From the NCBI GenBank assembly GCA_945896765.1, contig CAMDEL010000084.1:1-6847 (forward strand): 6,847 nucleotides of DNA. Reading direction: 5' to 3'. Positions 6,212 to 6,847 of the stretch are shown piece by piece. Position 1 is the first letter of the stretch. The number at the start of each line of letters is the position of its first letter. A model generated the notes under the pieces. The model was not told where the DNA came from. It did no database searches and saw only the letters and a program-made list of their open reading frames with translations. Source of the DNA: Singulisphaera sp. GP187 (GTDB lineage Bacteria > Planctomycetota > Phycisphaerae > Phycisphaerales > SM1A02). The position numbers were made by a program, and so were the translations under genes.

Positions 6212-6847
6212 TCAGTGAGGACGGACAGTCGCTCGTCCGACCGAGGCATAGGTGAATCCAGCCTCGGACAATTGAGCCAAACGGTATAGATTTCGACCGT
6301 CGAAGATGATCGGCTTGACCAGTCGACGACGAATTTCGTCGAAGTCAGGAGCACGAAATTCAGCCCATTCTGTGCAGATAATGAGGGCATCGGCACCGTC
6401 GAGAGTGGCGTAAAGATCCTTGGATTGCTCGACCAAAGGCATCTCGTGAGCCAAATGTTCCAAGGCGACAGGGTCATACGCACGCACCTTCGCACCCGCC
6501 GCCAAGGCTCTTTGCATCAGCGCGATGCTGGGAGCCTCGCGAATATCGTCGGTCTTGGGTTTGAACGCAACCCCCCAGAAAGCCAGGCATTTACCTCGTA
6601 AATCCGATCCCAGTTCGGAGTCGATTTTCTTCCAAAAGTGTCCGCGCTGATCTTGATTCACTTCGTGCACAGCGGCGTTCAACTTGCATTCGAAACCAAT
6701 TTCGCGACCCATCGACACGACAGCTTGGGTGTCCTTTGGAAAGCAACTTCCACCATACCCAAGTCCGGGATACAGAAACTGGTTGCCGATTCGCTTGTCG
6801 GCGCACATGCCTTCGCGCACCGAATTGATGTCGGCGCCATACCGCTC
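6212..6847 (-). CDS. ugd: UDP-glucose 6-dehydrogenase, C-terminal half (cut by window end)
   Basis: This enzyme oxidises UDP-glucose to UDP-glucuronate with two NAD+, supplying precursors for exopolysaccharide or lipopolysaccharide. The 211 visible residues enter in frame at 6847 and run to the TGA at 6214-6212. FLYPGLGYGGSCFPKDTQ (24-41) contains the catalytic Cys35, which forms the thiohemiacetal. The C-terminal UDP-binding domain has AFWGVAFKPKTDDIREAPS, then a RAYDP strand and the ICTEWAEF and FDGRNLY segments typical of the family. The N-terminal Rossmann domain, with the NAD-binding Gly-rich loop, lies outside the window. UDP-N-acetylmannosamine dehydrogenase and GDP-mannose dehydrogenase are homologues, but the FLYPGLGYGG and FKPKTDDIRE wording fits UDP-glucose best. 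It lies 163 nt upstream of the HU-like gene on the same strand. Confidence 0.93.
   Translation of the reverse strand, partial: ERYGADINSVREGMCADKRIGNQFLYPGLGYGGSCFPKDTQAVVSMGREIGFECKLNAAVHEVNQDQRGHFWKKIDSELGSDLRGKCLAFWGVAFKPKTDDIREAPSIALMQRALAAGAKVRAYDPVALEHLAHEMPLVEQSKDLYATLDGADALIICTEWAEFRAPDFDEIRRRLVKPIIFDGRNLYRLAQLSEAGFTYASVGRATVRPH

Noticed and set aside
1..6847. A novel defence, mobile or CRISPR-type system
   Set aside because: No spacer-repeat array, transposase, integrase, toxin, nuclease or reverse transcriptase motif is visible on either strand. The intact genes are metabolic, cell-wall or nucleoid genes.

Overview
The window looks like a chromosomal stretch from a Gram-negative-type bacterium, most likely a planctomycete or a close relative (possibly Phycisphaerae). 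This is inferred from three things: a long HU-like DNA-binding protein with a lysine-rich, histone-H1-like N-terminal tail; an exported DPP IV-type peptidase beside peptidoglycan-recycling MurQ; and weak Shine-Dalgarno signals with GTG or TTG start options. There is no rRNA or other taxonomic marker, so the placement is tentative. I see no mobile element, CRISPR array, tRNA or phage gene.

Layout. On the minus strand at the left edge is the 5' part of a histidine ammonia-lyase gene (hutH), cut by the window start. Diverging from it is a compact plus-strand operon of four genes: an unrecognised multi-pass membrane protein, a PfkB-family sugar/nucleoside kinase, a secreted S9B dipeptidyl peptidase IV, and N-acetylmuramic acid 6-phosphate etherase (murQ). 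The junctions are a 4-nt GTGA overlap, a 3-nt gap and a 4-nt ATGA overlap, so the genes are almost certainly co-transcribed and probably translationally coupled. The operon meets two minus-strand genes head-on: an HU-like gene with its own candidate promoter, and upstream of it the 3' half of UDP-glucose 6-dehydrogenase, cut by the right edge. Between the convergent genes lie a 15-bp tandem repeat and a strong GC-rich hairpin. Read on the minus strand, these form an intrinsic terminator for the HU gene, with the repeat supplying several T tracts.

How the genes may work together. MurQ converts MurNAc-6-phosphate to GlcNAc-6-phosphate and D-lactate in cell-wall recycling. The exported peptidase would release Xaa-Pro or Xaa-Ala dipeptides outside the cytoplasm. 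The kinase could phosphorylate a recovered sugar or nucleoside. Together they suggest a salvage operon with an unknown membrane protein as its first gene. The shared role is inference from gene order. HutH (histidine catabolism) and UDP-glucose dehydrogenase (UDP-glucuronate supply for surface polysaccharide) appear to be separate units.

No obviously new defence or mobile system is visible. The points most worth following are the unrecognised membrane protein and its operon partners, the kinase subfamily of unknown substrate, the tailed HU-like protein, and the repeat-built terminator.
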